From a virus: DNA of 64,000 nt. The translations under genes and the position numbers were made by a program. The stretch covers positions 1 to 64,000 of IMG/VR virus record IMGVR_UViG_3300007512_000016. One strand, written 5' to 3'. Numbering within the stretch: position 1 is the stretch's first letter; every line of letters starts with the position of its first letter. Below the pieces are notes generated by a model. That model saw nothing but the letters and a program-made list of their open reading frames with translations, made no database searches and was not told the origin of the DNA. Shown here in pieces: positions 16,191 through 24,579 of this stretch.

Positions 16191-19100
16191 TTAGGTTGCT
16201 CGGTTGAACGAGACCGGACCCACGTCCGGATCCCCCTTAATGAGGAGGGCCTCGATTACTTTCATAGTCCGTGTACGAACCCCCTCAAACCGCTTCTGGA
16301 GCATGTCCAGAACACGTTGAAGGCTATCCAAGCGCGAGACCTCCTGCTTCTCCGGGCTCCCCAGGGTTTCCTGAAGAGGGTCCTCAAAAGAGTAAAGATC
16401 GGCCTCTTCTTGGTCGTCGCTGTCGCCCCCACCCTCCACGGCAGCCCAGGTGCCGGCGTATGCCTCCTGCACCTCTATCACCAATTCCTCACCCGCTCCG
16501 GAACCCAGATCCCGACTGTCCTGAACGATCTCCTCTGCCACCGGGGAGAGCAAACCAAAAGCGTCCAAGGCGGCATCTTGCATCCATTGGCGAGCCATCG
16601 CCTTCCGCTCATCAGGAGCCTCAGAGTCCAGCAAGAACTTCGCCATGCCGGAAAAGGGGTGTTGGTCCGAGTCAGCCCCTACCACCCGGACCAGATCCTC
16701 ATGGGAGAGGTTCTTAATCTGGTCCGAAATCCCAACCCAGGAGCCTGACCCGACCCCGCGACCCACTCCAAGAAGGTCAACCTCCTTTCCAGGGATTTTC
16801 GCGACCGTCTTCAGAAGACGGTGAGCCATCTGCATCAGCGGGGAACGCCCCTCAATGGCGACTTCTTGACCACGAACGATAGACGCAACCTCCACCGCGT
16901 CGAGGGCAGCCACATACCCTGCCCGGAGAACGGACTCCTCTCCCGGAAGCTCCCGGACTCGGTCCTGGATCTGATCGACGAGGCTCTGAGATTCTGCTGG
17001 GGTCAGACCAGAGATTTCCTTGTAGAACATCTGACCGACCTCCAGCGGGTCAGTGAAATCCCCGCCAGGATCATCCAGACGATCCACCATGCCGCCGACC
17101 TGACCGACCAAGTCCTGTAGAGCCTTGGCTCGCTCAGACTTCATCTTCTTTGCAGCCGCAGCGTCTTCTCTCTGCTGCCGCTCGGACTCCAGGGTGTCCC
17201 GACGGCTCTGGAGGCGGGACACCTCCTTCTTCATCTCGTTGCGGCCCTTCACCGCTGCCTGGAGCTTCTGCTTCGCAGACGCCTTTTGCTTACTGGTCGT
17301 GGCAGGGTCAGCCAAAAGGGAATCCAGGGACTCCTCCAGTTCAGCCACTTCCTTCTCAGCAGCCGCCAACTTGTTCGTCATCACGGACAAGGCAGCCTCA
17401 ACCAACTCGCTCCGGCGAATTGCCTTCTGCTCCGGAGTCAGAGACTCCGGGATCTCCTCCAGCAGGGAAGACACATCCTCGTAGTCCTCCGTGTCCGGGT
17501 CACTCGTAGATTCTTCTTCCTGGGAAACCTCTTCCTCCTGGGAAACCTCTTCCTCCTGGGGGGCCTCTTCTTCCTGGGGGGCCTCTTCTTCCTCCTCTTC
17601 CCCCTCCTCTCCTCCCTCCTCTTCCTGAGGAGCTTCTTCCGCCTCTTCCTCCTGGGGAGTCTCCTCAACCGGAGGCTTCTTACGGAGCCTATTCTTGTCC
17701 TTTTCCTCGGGGGACATGTCCCGCCACAGCTTGTACTTCCCCGGGTTCCTCTGGAACCGCTCCGGAGAGATGTTCTCCATCTTCCCGGTATCCGTATTCA
17801 AGACCCGAACCGTCTTGACGCGGAGGGCCTCCAGATAACGAGCCGCCACCCGGCTGACGCTATCCTTGTAGTTGAGGCTCATATCCTTGTCTCGCTTGGT
17901 GTCCCGGTCTCCGTCCGTGTCCCGATCCTCCTCACGAATTTGCTCTCGTCTCTTGTCCTTCCGCGGCGGCTTCTTCTTAGGCGAGGGCCTCACCAGCCGC
18001 TCTACCTCGGCATCCTCTTTGTCCGCGGGGGATTTCTTCCCTACCCGAATCCGGAGCCCCTCCTCTACGAGCCGACTCCACGCCGGATACCTCCGACCTA
18101 CATCCCCATCCGTGAAATAACTGGCGAAGGAATCCGCGAAGGCCTCGTCCTGATTGAACTGACCGAAGGGGAGATTCGGTGTATCCCACGGGTCAATCCC
18201 AAGAGCAGCAGCAGCCACGCCAAAAGCCAAGCCCCACTCCGATCGAACCGCGTGACCGATCTCATGCGCGAAGATGAAGTCCTGGATTTCCGTGGAGTGA
18301 CCCCAGAACTTCGGATACAGCTCAATCCCCCGATAGGTCTGACGAGCCTCGGGATGCGAACCCGACCCCGGCGAGGAGACGTGGAGAACCGGAATCCCCT
18401 GGTAGCGACGCAGAGCTGGATGCCGCTGAAAAAACGACTCCACCCAGGCTACCGCCTGGGGATGTGAGCGATCCATGACACCCGCTCGGAGAACCCGACC
18501 AAACAACTCACCCGCCGCTGCGACTCGTGAGGGGAGAGTCATCGCCTGGAACCAGGGATCGACCCGAGTGAAAGCCAGGAGATCTGCCCGACCCCACTTC
18601 TCCGGGGCAGAAGACAGAAAAGCCTCCGCCGCCCGGTCCAGGGAAGCTTCTTTCTTGTAGAGCTTCTTTTTCGCCAGGAACAACCCCGAGAGCCGGACCT
18701 CCCCCTCCCCCTCCAGATAGCCCGCGGCGACCAGCTCACCTACAGCATCAGACATGACGGGGTGGCCGCGAAGAGAATACCCCTCCTTCCCCTTCCGGAT
18801 TGGCTGATCGTGAACCAGCATATCCTGAACCAGAGCCCGCTCATAGTAGGTGAGACTGGAGATCAACCCAGCCACTCCACGTAGGGAGTGGTCTCCCTTC
18901 TCCCCATCCGTGGCGTGGTTGAGATTGATAATCGCGACCCGGCTGGAGGCGTGCTTCACGGAAACAGAGCCATCCTTCAGGAAGGTCTGCTCTACTCCAG
19001 GTACGAGGTACTGACTCTTGAGGGTGCCGGGCTGGTGACCGACAGCCGAAGCGGCGGCTTCCAAGGCTTCCTTGAACTCCGCCTTGAGCTTCTCAGCCTT

Positions 19101-20228
19101 CTTCTTCGGATCGGTCGGGAGCTTGCCGCCCTTCCTGCGGACTTCCTTCAGTCGGGTCTTGACTTCCTCATTGGCGTGGAGCCCACGGATATCCTTCGCC
19201 GTGATGTTGAAAGGCTTCAAGTAGCCGTTGACGTCCTGAGCCAGAACCCGACAGTCATCCCCCTCGCAGAGCACCTGCGTGGTCCCGGACTTGCCTTTCA
19301 TCGCCCGCTTGAGTGCCGAGACCACCTTCGCAGTGGTGACCTCTTTCTTCTGGCGGACACCGGATTTTCCCACATAGGAAATGGTCGCCTTCCCCCCGCT
19401 GAACTTCACATGCTTGGCTTGCCAGCCAGTGACCCCGAAATGGCCCTCCTTAGCCGATTGGTCATTCCCAACCCGCTCATAGGTCTCGTCCATCAAAGCC
19501 ACAGCCAGGGCTGTCAAACGGGTCTTATCGTCTGACGAGGTGAGGTCTCCCTTGACCTTGGCTCGCAGCTTCCCGATTCCCGTGCGGAGCTTCTCAATCC
19601 GCTTCGCCTTCTCCCGATTCCGGTGCTGAACCTGACCCTCGCTGTACTCGTACACCGTGGTGGTCCCCTCGCCCTTCGCCTTCGGAACTTCCTTCTTCTT
19701 CTGGTAACGAGCGGCGACCCGCTCCGCGATATCAGAAGACTGAAGGTACCGGAAAGCAACCCTCTGGGGTTTCGGCCTCATGTAAACCTCTCTTGCCTCA
19801 CCGAGCCCTACAGCCAGATTATGAGGCGCGAAGGCTCGCTCATTCTGGCCTTCTAAAACCCGCTGCCTGAAAGCCCCCTTGTCCAGAGACTTCCCCAGAA
19901 ACTTGACGTGCTCCCACAAGGGCTCCGGAATCAGCACCTCGGTCGCGTGGTCATACCGCTGGAGACCACCGGCTTCCTTCAGGACCCACCGAGGGACCTG
20001 ATAGGCATAGACGTGGCCCATGATGCCGTGCTCTGTCGCTACATTAAACGGGTTGGTCGTAAGAAAGACGCCAGCCTGAACCGGGGAATCCAACCAGGGT
20101 CGGACCCAATCAGGCCCCTCTTGTCCCCGGTCTACCCAGGAGGTCCGCTTCGGGACAGGTCGAGCAGGCCGATGCCCTATGTAGAAGAGCACCTTGCTGC
20201 CACCCGCAGACCGACAGGTCTCACTCAT
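16191..20228 (-). CDS. Giant topoisomerase IB / metallopeptidase protein
   Basis: 1345 residues. Modules: 1-150, an unknown domain (KVLFYIGHRPARP, GVFLTTNPFNVATEHG, HVYAYQVPRWV). 155-175, two basic motifs, RVAFRYL and RVAARYQ. 185-418, a topoisomerase IB: KTRLTALAVALMDETYERVG supplies Arg237, TAKDIRGLHAN Arg348, and HQPGTLKSQYLVPG the nucleophile Tyr407. This class nicks and reseals one DNA strand. 600-720, a metallopeptidase: FIFAHEIGHAV (zinc His655 and His659), with Glu695 in QDEAFADSF as likely third ligand. 791-801 holds RVAARYLEALR. The rest is Glu-rich repeats and long coiled coil. The combination suggests a virion-packaged multi-enzyme protein. Start ATG overlaps the upstream gene by 8 nt. 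Confidence 0.8.
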   Translation of the reverse strand: MSETCRSAGGSKVLFYIGHRPARPVPKRTSWVDRGQEGPDWVRPWLDSPVQAGVFLTTNPFNVATEHGIMGHVYAYQVPRWVLKEAGGLQRYDHATEVLIPEPLWEHVKFLGKSLDKGAFRQRVLEGQNERAFAPHNLAVGLGEAREVYMRPKPQRVAFRYLQSSDIAERVAARYQKKKEVPKAKGEGTTTVYEYSEGQVQHRNREKAKRIEKLRTGIGKLRAKVKGDLTSSDDKTRLTALAVALMDETYERVGNDQSAKEGHFGVTGWQAKHVKFSGGKATISYVGKSGVRQKKEVTTAKVVSALKRAMKGKSGTTQVLCEGDDCRVLAQDVNGYLKPFNITAKDIRGLHANEEVKTRLKEVRRKGGKLPTDPKKKAEKLKAEFKEALEAAASAVGHQPGTLKSQYLVPGVEQTFLKDGSVSVKHASSRVAIINLNHATDGEKGDHSLRGVAGLISSLTYYERALVQDMLVHDQPIRKGKEGYSLRGHPVMSDAVGELVAAGYLEGEGEVRLSGLFLAKKKLYKKEASLDRAAEAFLSSAPEKWGRADLLAFTRVDPWFQAMTLPSRVAAAGELFGRVLRAGVMDRSHPQAVAWVESFFQRHPALRRYQGIPVLHVSSPGSGSHPEARQTYRGIELYPKFWGHSTEIQDFIFAHEIGHAVRSEWGLAFGVAAAALGIDPWDTPNLPFGQFNQDEAFADSFASYFTDGDVGRRYPAWSRLVEEGLRIRVGKKSPADKEDAEVERLVRPSPKKKPPRKDKRREQIREEDRDTDGDRDTKRDKDMSLNYKDSVSRVAARYLEALRVKTVRVLNTDTGKMENISPERFQRNPGKYKLWRDMSPEEKDKNRLRKKPPVEETPQEEEAEEAPQEEEGGEEGEEEEEEAPQEEEAPQEEEVSQEEEVSQEEESTSDPDTEDYEDVSSLLEEIPESLTPEQKAIRRSELVEAALSVMTNKLAAAEKEVAELEESLDSLLADPATTSKQKASAKQKLQAAVKGRNEMKKEVSRLQSRRDTLESERQQREDAAAAKKMKSERAKALQDLVGQVGGMVDRLDDPGGDFTDPLEVGQMFYKEISGLTPAESQSLVDQIQDRVRELPGEESVLRAGYVAALDAVEVASIVRGQEVAIEGRSPLMQMAHRLLKTVAKIPGKEVDLLGVGRGVGSGSWVGISDQIKNLSHEDLVRVVGADSDQHPFSGMAKFLLDSEAPDERKAMARQWMQDAALDAFGLLSPVAEEIVQDSRDLGSGAGEELVIEVQEAYAGTWAAVEGGGDSDDQEEADLYSFEDPLQETLGSPEKQEVSRLDSLQRVLDMLQKRFEGVRTRTMKVIEALLIKGDPDVGPVSFNRAT
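17510..17660 (-). repeat. Glu-rich coding repeats
   Basis: Short tandem units encode EEEAPQ and EEEVSQ (residues ~858-910 of the giant protein). DNA units resemble TCTTCCTCCTGGGAAACC. This looks like a low-complexity acidic linker between the metallopeptidase/motif region and the coiled coil, and is a likely place for length variation. Confidence 0.75.
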
Positions 20229-21171
20229 GAAGCCCCAACCAGCGATTCGCTACGACGCCCGCAGAAGTCCGGACACCCGGCTTCACGGGACCCGTCACCG
20301 CAATCACCTTGCCGCTGGAAGGATACTGTCGAGCCAGCGAATCCCAGACTCGCATCGCCATAGCCGACGTGCCTGATCCATAGCTACACCACATCGGCGT
20401 CAGGAAAAACGGGCGGCCCTCCTGCTTCCAGCCCTCCGCCATCAACGCTTGATACATCGCCCGACCATATCCCAGCCCTCGGAACCCCTCTTCCAAGCCT
20501 GACGTATACACCTGCAAGATCCGCTGGGGCGTGGGAGTCACCGTGATCGAGAGCATCCCGATATCCGAGACGCAAAGGTCCCCGGGGAACCTCTTCCAGT
20601 GCGCGACCATCGCTCCCGCTGAACGCCTCCCAGAATAGAGAGCGATGACAATCCCATCACTGTTGGACCGCACTCGGTAACGAATCTTGTCCACAAGATC
20701 CTGGCGGGGGCCTAGCGGTGGTTGCCGGTATTTCGCCAGCCGACCCATAGGAGGGATAGTCAGCCTGACCCTCCCATCACGGCTGAAATCCAACGCCTGA
20801 CGGAGGTCCGCCTCCACCCGCTCACGCATAGCTGGGAACTCCTCAGGCTCCTTCCAAGAAGCCAGGAATTCCTCGTAGGCGGGGTGTTCCTCGATCCCCT
20901 CTACGAACTCCAGGGCGTGCTTCACAAGGCTCTCAGGGACACCCTGGAGGGCGTCTGAGACGAGGTACACCTCACCCACCCAATCCCAGGGGAGGAGGAT
21001 CTGGCGAACCGGGGACTCGTCCTTCAGATCCTTCGCCTTTGGCCGGAGATCCCGCAGCTTCTTGTATGCCGGCCCCTTCTTCAAGGTCTTCAGGACCGCG
21101 CTCAGGTTGTCCTCCTGAGCGTCGCCCGCCCAGGGCTCGTAGCCCCAGGTACCAGCGGTGATACTGCTCAT
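20221..21171 (-). CDS. GNAT acetyltransferase-like protein
   Basis: 316 residues from ATG 21171, overlapping the upstream stop as ATGA. The N-terminus, TAGTWGYEPWAGDAQEDN, resembles the DUF4259-type opening G-x-W-G-x-x-x-x-x-x-D. Residues ~120-160 are a helical linker. Residues ~190-300 look like a GNAT domain: strands around LSITVTPT and ILQVYTSGL, then GFRGLGYGRAMYQALM as the acetyl-CoA-binding motif A (R-x-x-G-x-G/A). The end, AGVVANRWLGLHE, is a variant of the RVAxRWL motif. Substrate unknown. It sits between two multidomain metallopeptidase proteins and is translationally coupled to both. Confidence 0.65.
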   Translation of the reverse strand: MSSITAGTWGYEPWAGDAQEDNLSAVLKTLKKGPAYKKLRDLRPKAKDLKDESPVRQILLPWDWVGEVYLVSDALQGVPESLVKHALEFVEGIEEHPAYEEFLASWKEPEEFPAMRERVEADLRQALDFSRDGRVRLTIPPMGRLAKYRQPPLGPRQDLVDKIRYRVRSNSDGIVIALYSGRRSAGAMVAHWKRFPGDLCVSDIGMLSITVTPTPQRILQVYTSGLEEGFRGLGYGRAMYQALMAEGWKQEGRPFFLTPMWCSYGSGTSAMAMRVWDSLARQYPSSGKVIAVTGPVKPGVRTSAGVVANRWLGLHE

Positions 21172-23879
21172 ACCTGGACCCCGATGGAGAAAGGATCCCA
21201 ATCCGTCAGAGACGTCGCGACCGCCTTGAGGATCAGCCGGCGGTTTTCCTCAGTCATGAACGGCCTCACCCGGTTCCATGTCGGAGCCTGCTCCAAGGCC
21301 CGCATAACAAAGCCGCTGGAGACCCTCTTGTCGATCTTCCGGGCTCGCCAGTACCAGCGAGCCCCTGACTTGGCGGCGTCCTCCAAACCCTCCCGCACCT
21401 CCGCGACGACCTGCTGCATGAACGCCCGAACTTCATGGGGGAGGTTGTAATAGGCGTCGGGGTCACGCTGACTCGTCTCCCGATCTTCCGGGGACTGAAG
21501 ACGGAGGAGGTCTCGCAAATGAGTCGCCTCGTGGATGACCACGGAGCGGACCTCCTGGGTAACCCGATTCAAGTCCCCCATAATCTCATTCGGAGTCCTC
21601 GCTGAATTCAGCTTGATCACCATCTGCCACTTACGACCAAACTTTTCCCCGTGGGAATACCGGGCGCTGACCGCTCCACCGACGATGTACCGCCGAACGT
21701 GATTCGATAGCTCTTGCTCTGTCTTCAATCGGACAGGGACATTAATCCGCTGACCCCGAACATCGGTCGTCTCGTAGACCGCGACCTCACCGCCCCACTT
21801 CCTCGGGTCAAAGCCCCGGACGTAATAGAGAGAATCGTCTCGATCTCGCCGGAACACGGAGAGCCCCGAAATGATCTTCCGCACCACCCGAGCAACGACC
21901 TTATCCACCATCGCCGGGTTCAAGGGAATTGGACGAGCCCCCTCCAGCCACCGCTGAGCAACCCGGGCGGCTCTCACCCGACACCGCGACTGGATATCTA
22001 CGAGCCCCTTGTACTGGAGAACCCGAGGGTTGAACCAGATCGTTGACTCCGCATCTATCCCATAGAGGTACTCGGATAAGGCACGGTCCCGTAGGGCTTC
22101 CCGAGTGAAGTGAACCCCGTCGTAGTAGAGAGCGACAGAATTCCAATCGATCAGGTTCTCCGTGTCCCCGAACATGGCGTCGCGATGAACCCGACCATGA
22201 GCCGCAGCGAGCTGGAGATAGCTCTTCAGATCGCGGATATGGAAGACGCTGCCCCCAGGGACAAATAGAACCCCCTGGTTGCCGCCACGGAAGCCCTCTC
22301 GATCACACCAGTCCAGCCAGTCCGACCGACCCCCCGCATACGTGGACGTCCAGAACCCGCCGCGGGGCTTGTTCATATCCGACCGGGAGGTGGACACGGT
22401 GACGTTGTTCATCAACCTGGGTGACCACGCCTGCCCAGGCCGCAACATAAACAACTGCTCCCCATACGACGCTGTGCGACCCATCACGTCCTCACTGGCC
22501 TTCCGGCCCCAGAAAGCGTCCCCGTCATTCGGATACCTGCGACGAAGAGAATCCCAGACCCGAGCCGCTGAGGGGCTCGTCCGCCGGGCTTCCTCGCAGT
22601 CATCAGGGACCAGGATCAAATTAGCTGCCGCAGCCTCTCCCAGAGCCCGCTCATACACCATCCGGCCAAACCCCCGACCCTGGTGGTCCCCGGCATGGGC
22701 CGACCGTACAACGAGCACGTCAGCCTCCGAGGCTCCTGTCTGAGCCGCGAGAGCACGGATATCCTCCTGGCATCCTGACGACATGGAAGAAACAGACTCT
22801 CGGGTCGCCATCAGGACAACCTGCTCATCCTTCTGGTCATCCCAGATTTCCACCATGAGCGTCCGGCCATACCACTTGTGGCGAAGAGTCCAGCCCACAG
22901 GTAGACCCGAACCTGCTTCCTTGAAATGTCGCCCAAGCGGAGCCCAATCCCGAGCTTCCTGGTCCTTGTGACGGTAGTGGAGCCTGTCGTTGTGACGACT
23001 GATGAAGTCATCCAGGTCGTTGAAGGCGTCATTCACCAAAGCCACCTGGGGTCCATCCCCACCCTCGATTTCCTCCCACTGAGAGGACTTCAGACCCCAC
23101 TTCTCGACCCACTCCAACCCCTCGTCGTACTCCCCCCGAATGAGGTACTGGAAAGCGTCCACACTGTCGGCACCCCAAGCCGGGGCGGAGCCAGCTTGGC
23201 GGATCGGGTACGCAGGACCACGCCGAGACTTCATCAGAACCGCCGACCGAACATCCCAGGCGTCCACCGGAAGAGCGGTCCCGAACATATGGGAGGACCG
23301 GTGCGTCTTGAAAACGTAGCCCGGAGTAAACTGAACCCCTCGCTTCCGGAGATCCTGCCGAGCCCGCTTCGCGGCGGCTGACGCCTCATCGTCCGAGACG
23401 AGCCCGGCCCCATGCTCCGTCGCATACTTGATCGCGGCCATGTAGGCTTCAACCCCGAAGCCCTGACCCCGGATATACGCCTTCGCGCTATCCAGGTACC
23501 AGTAGCCCTCCGGATCCATCTGGACAATCCAGACCCGGGCCAAATTCTCTCCCATCCTCCCATCACGGAGGAAGAACCGGAGGTAATCCTCGGGGTCCCC
23601 CTCAACGTAAACCTCAGGGGAGACATGGGCCTTCCGAGGCCGAATCTTGAAGAGCTTCAGCTCCTTGTTCTGCTTCCGCCCCTTCGGGTCAGGCTCGATC
23701 ACAACGATCGTATCTCCCTTGTCGTTCCCCTTGAAGCCCTTGACGATCCCCTTCTTATTCTTGTACTTCCCGTACCAGATCGGGTCACCCACCTCAATCT
23801 TGAACGTCTTCGCCTGAGTCTCACGATAACAACGCACCACCTTCTCAACGGAAGGAATGGCCGCTTTATCCCGACTCAC
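21168..23879 (-). CDS. Multidomain GNAT / metallopeptidase protein
   Basis: 903 residues from a GTG with GGGGGC upstream. Residues ~24-80 are KOW/SH3-like (VGDPIWYGKYKNKKGIVKGF). ~95-170 is a GNAT-like region with RGQGFGVEAYMAAIKYA. ~370-460 is a second GNAT with HQGRGFGRMVYERAL. ~500-570 has GGFWTSTYAGGRSDWLDWC, which resembles ADP-ribosyltransferase-like strands in phage proteins (weak). RVAQRWLEGAR lies near residue 650, and a metallopeptidase domain follows with VVIHEATHLRDLL, its HEATH at 783-787. The motif thus sits between the transferase half and the peptidase half. Probably a virion-borne effector by context. Targets unknown. Confidence 0.7.
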   Translation of the reverse strand: MSRDKAAIPSVEKVVRCYRETQAKTFKIEVGDPIWYGKYKNKKGIVKGFKGNDKGDTIVVIEPDPKGRKQNKELKLFKIRPRKAHVSPEVYVEGDPEDYLRFFLRDGRMGENLARVWIVQMDPEGYWYLDSAKAYIRGQGFGVEAYMAAIKYATEHGAGLVSDDEASAAAKRARQDLRKRGVQFTPGYVFKTHRSSHMFGTALPVDAWDVRSAVLMKSRRGPAYPIRQAGSAPAWGADSVDAFQYLIRGEYDEGLEWVEKWGLKSSQWEEIEGGDGPQVALVNDAFNDLDDFISRHNDRLHYRHKDQEARDWAPLGRHFKEAGSGLPVGWTLRHKWYGRTLMVEIWDDQKDEQVVLMATRESVSSMSSGCQEDIRALAAQTGASEADVLVVRSAHAGDHQGRGFGRMVYERALGEAAAANLILVPDDCEEARRTSPSAARVWDSLRRRYPNDGDAFWGRKASEDVMGRTASYGEQLFMLRPGQAWSPRLMNNVTVSTSRSDMNKPRGGFWTSTYAGGRSDWLDWCDREGFRGGNQGVLFVPGGSVFHIRDLKSYLQLAAAHGRVHRDAMFGDTENLIDWNSVALYYDGVHFTREALRDRALSEYLYGIDAESTIWFNPRVLQYKGLVDIQSRCRVRAARVAQRWLEGARPIPLNPAMVDKVVARVVRKIISGLSVFRRDRDDSLYYVRGFDPRKWGGEVAVYETTDVRGQRINVPVRLKTEQELSNHVRRYIVGGAVSARYSHGEKFGRKWQMVIKLNSARTPNEIMGDLNRVTQEVRSVVIHEATHLRDLLRLQSPEDRETSQRDPDAYYNLPHEVRAFMQQVVAEVREGLEDAAKSGARWYWRARKIDKRVSSGFVMRALEQAPTWNRVRPFMTEENRRLILKAVATSLTDWDPFSIGVQV

Positions 23880-24528
23880 GACTGCCCCCTAGGTAACGGG
23901 CAGCGACCCGGCGTGCTGCTGCGAGCCGGGCATTCTCCCGAAACTTCTGCCCCAGGTCGGTCCTCGCGCTCGGGCCCAGGTCCCGGACAGTGATCCCTTC
24001 CCGACGGAACAGCTCCTTATACAAGGCAGTGGCGACCCCGCTACGGCGATACTCAGGCACCACATGAACGTGGTCGATCGTGTACTCCCCCTGATATTTG
24101 GAGTAGTCCACCCAACCCACGAGCCCTCGCTCACCCCCATCGGTCATGACGGCACCGAGACGAGCCTTGTACTCCTCTCGGCCGATTACGTCATCCCAAA
24201 CTATCTCAAACGTCAGCTTCATATTGGGGTGGGCACCCCCGCGGTCGTACTCGAAAGCTACGGTTGGCTTTCCTGCAAGCCGGATGATGTACCGGATCAC
24301 CCGGTCGTCAAATTTAGAGGACTCGTCGTTCAGGATGAGGATTCGACCCGCTCTCCAGACTGCGAACTTGCTCTCCCCAAAAGATCGCTTCCACAACGAC
24401 CGTCCATCTGACCTCAGAGCACGACTATCTCCAGGCTTTTGCTCCACGAAAGCCCGGATCACCTTCTTTGTGCTTTCCCGAAGACGATCCGCCGCCTGAC
24501 GGACAAGCGGGTCTTTGACCTTGGGCAT
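23866..24528 (-). CDS. GNAT acetyltransferase with C-terminal RVAARYL
   Basis: 220 residues, ATG at 24528. Residues ~60-130 are a beta-rich region (AVWRAGRILILNDE, PTVAFEYDRGG). Residues ~140-185 are a GNAT core: YTIDHVHVVPEYRRSGVATALY, with R-R-S-G-V-A as the acetyl-CoA pyrophosphate loop and the usual following helix. The extreme C-terminus, AARRVAARYLGGSRES, is a textbook copy of the recurrent motif. It is the first gene of the GNAT/peptidase run and overlaps the next by 14 nt. Acetylation target unknown. Confidence 0.75.
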   Translation of the reverse strand: MPKVKDPLVRQAADRLRESTKKVIRAFVEQKPGDSRALRSDGRSLWKRSFGESKFAVWRAGRILILNDESSKFDDRVIRYIIRLAGKPTVAFEYDRGGAHPNMKLTFEIVWDDVIGREEYKARLGAVMTDGGERGLVGWVDYSKYQGEYTIDHVHVVPEYRRSGVATALYKELFRREGITVRDLGPSARTDLGQKFRENARLAAARRVAARYLGGSRESG

Positions 24529-24579
24529 CCTACAACTCCGAGAGGACTCGACCCCCGGAGTCCATAGAAGGGATACCAG

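Noticed and set aside
17286-18467. Plus-strand open frame (393 codons) inside the giant topoisomerase/metallopeptidase gene
   Set aside because: Antisense to the Glu-rich repeat, giving Leu/Phe/Gly runs. No motif or ribosome site.
24529-24579. tRNA-like sequence between genes
   Set aside because: Bases form a short stem but no cloverleaf or anticodon arm could be drawn; the same is true of the other gaps.
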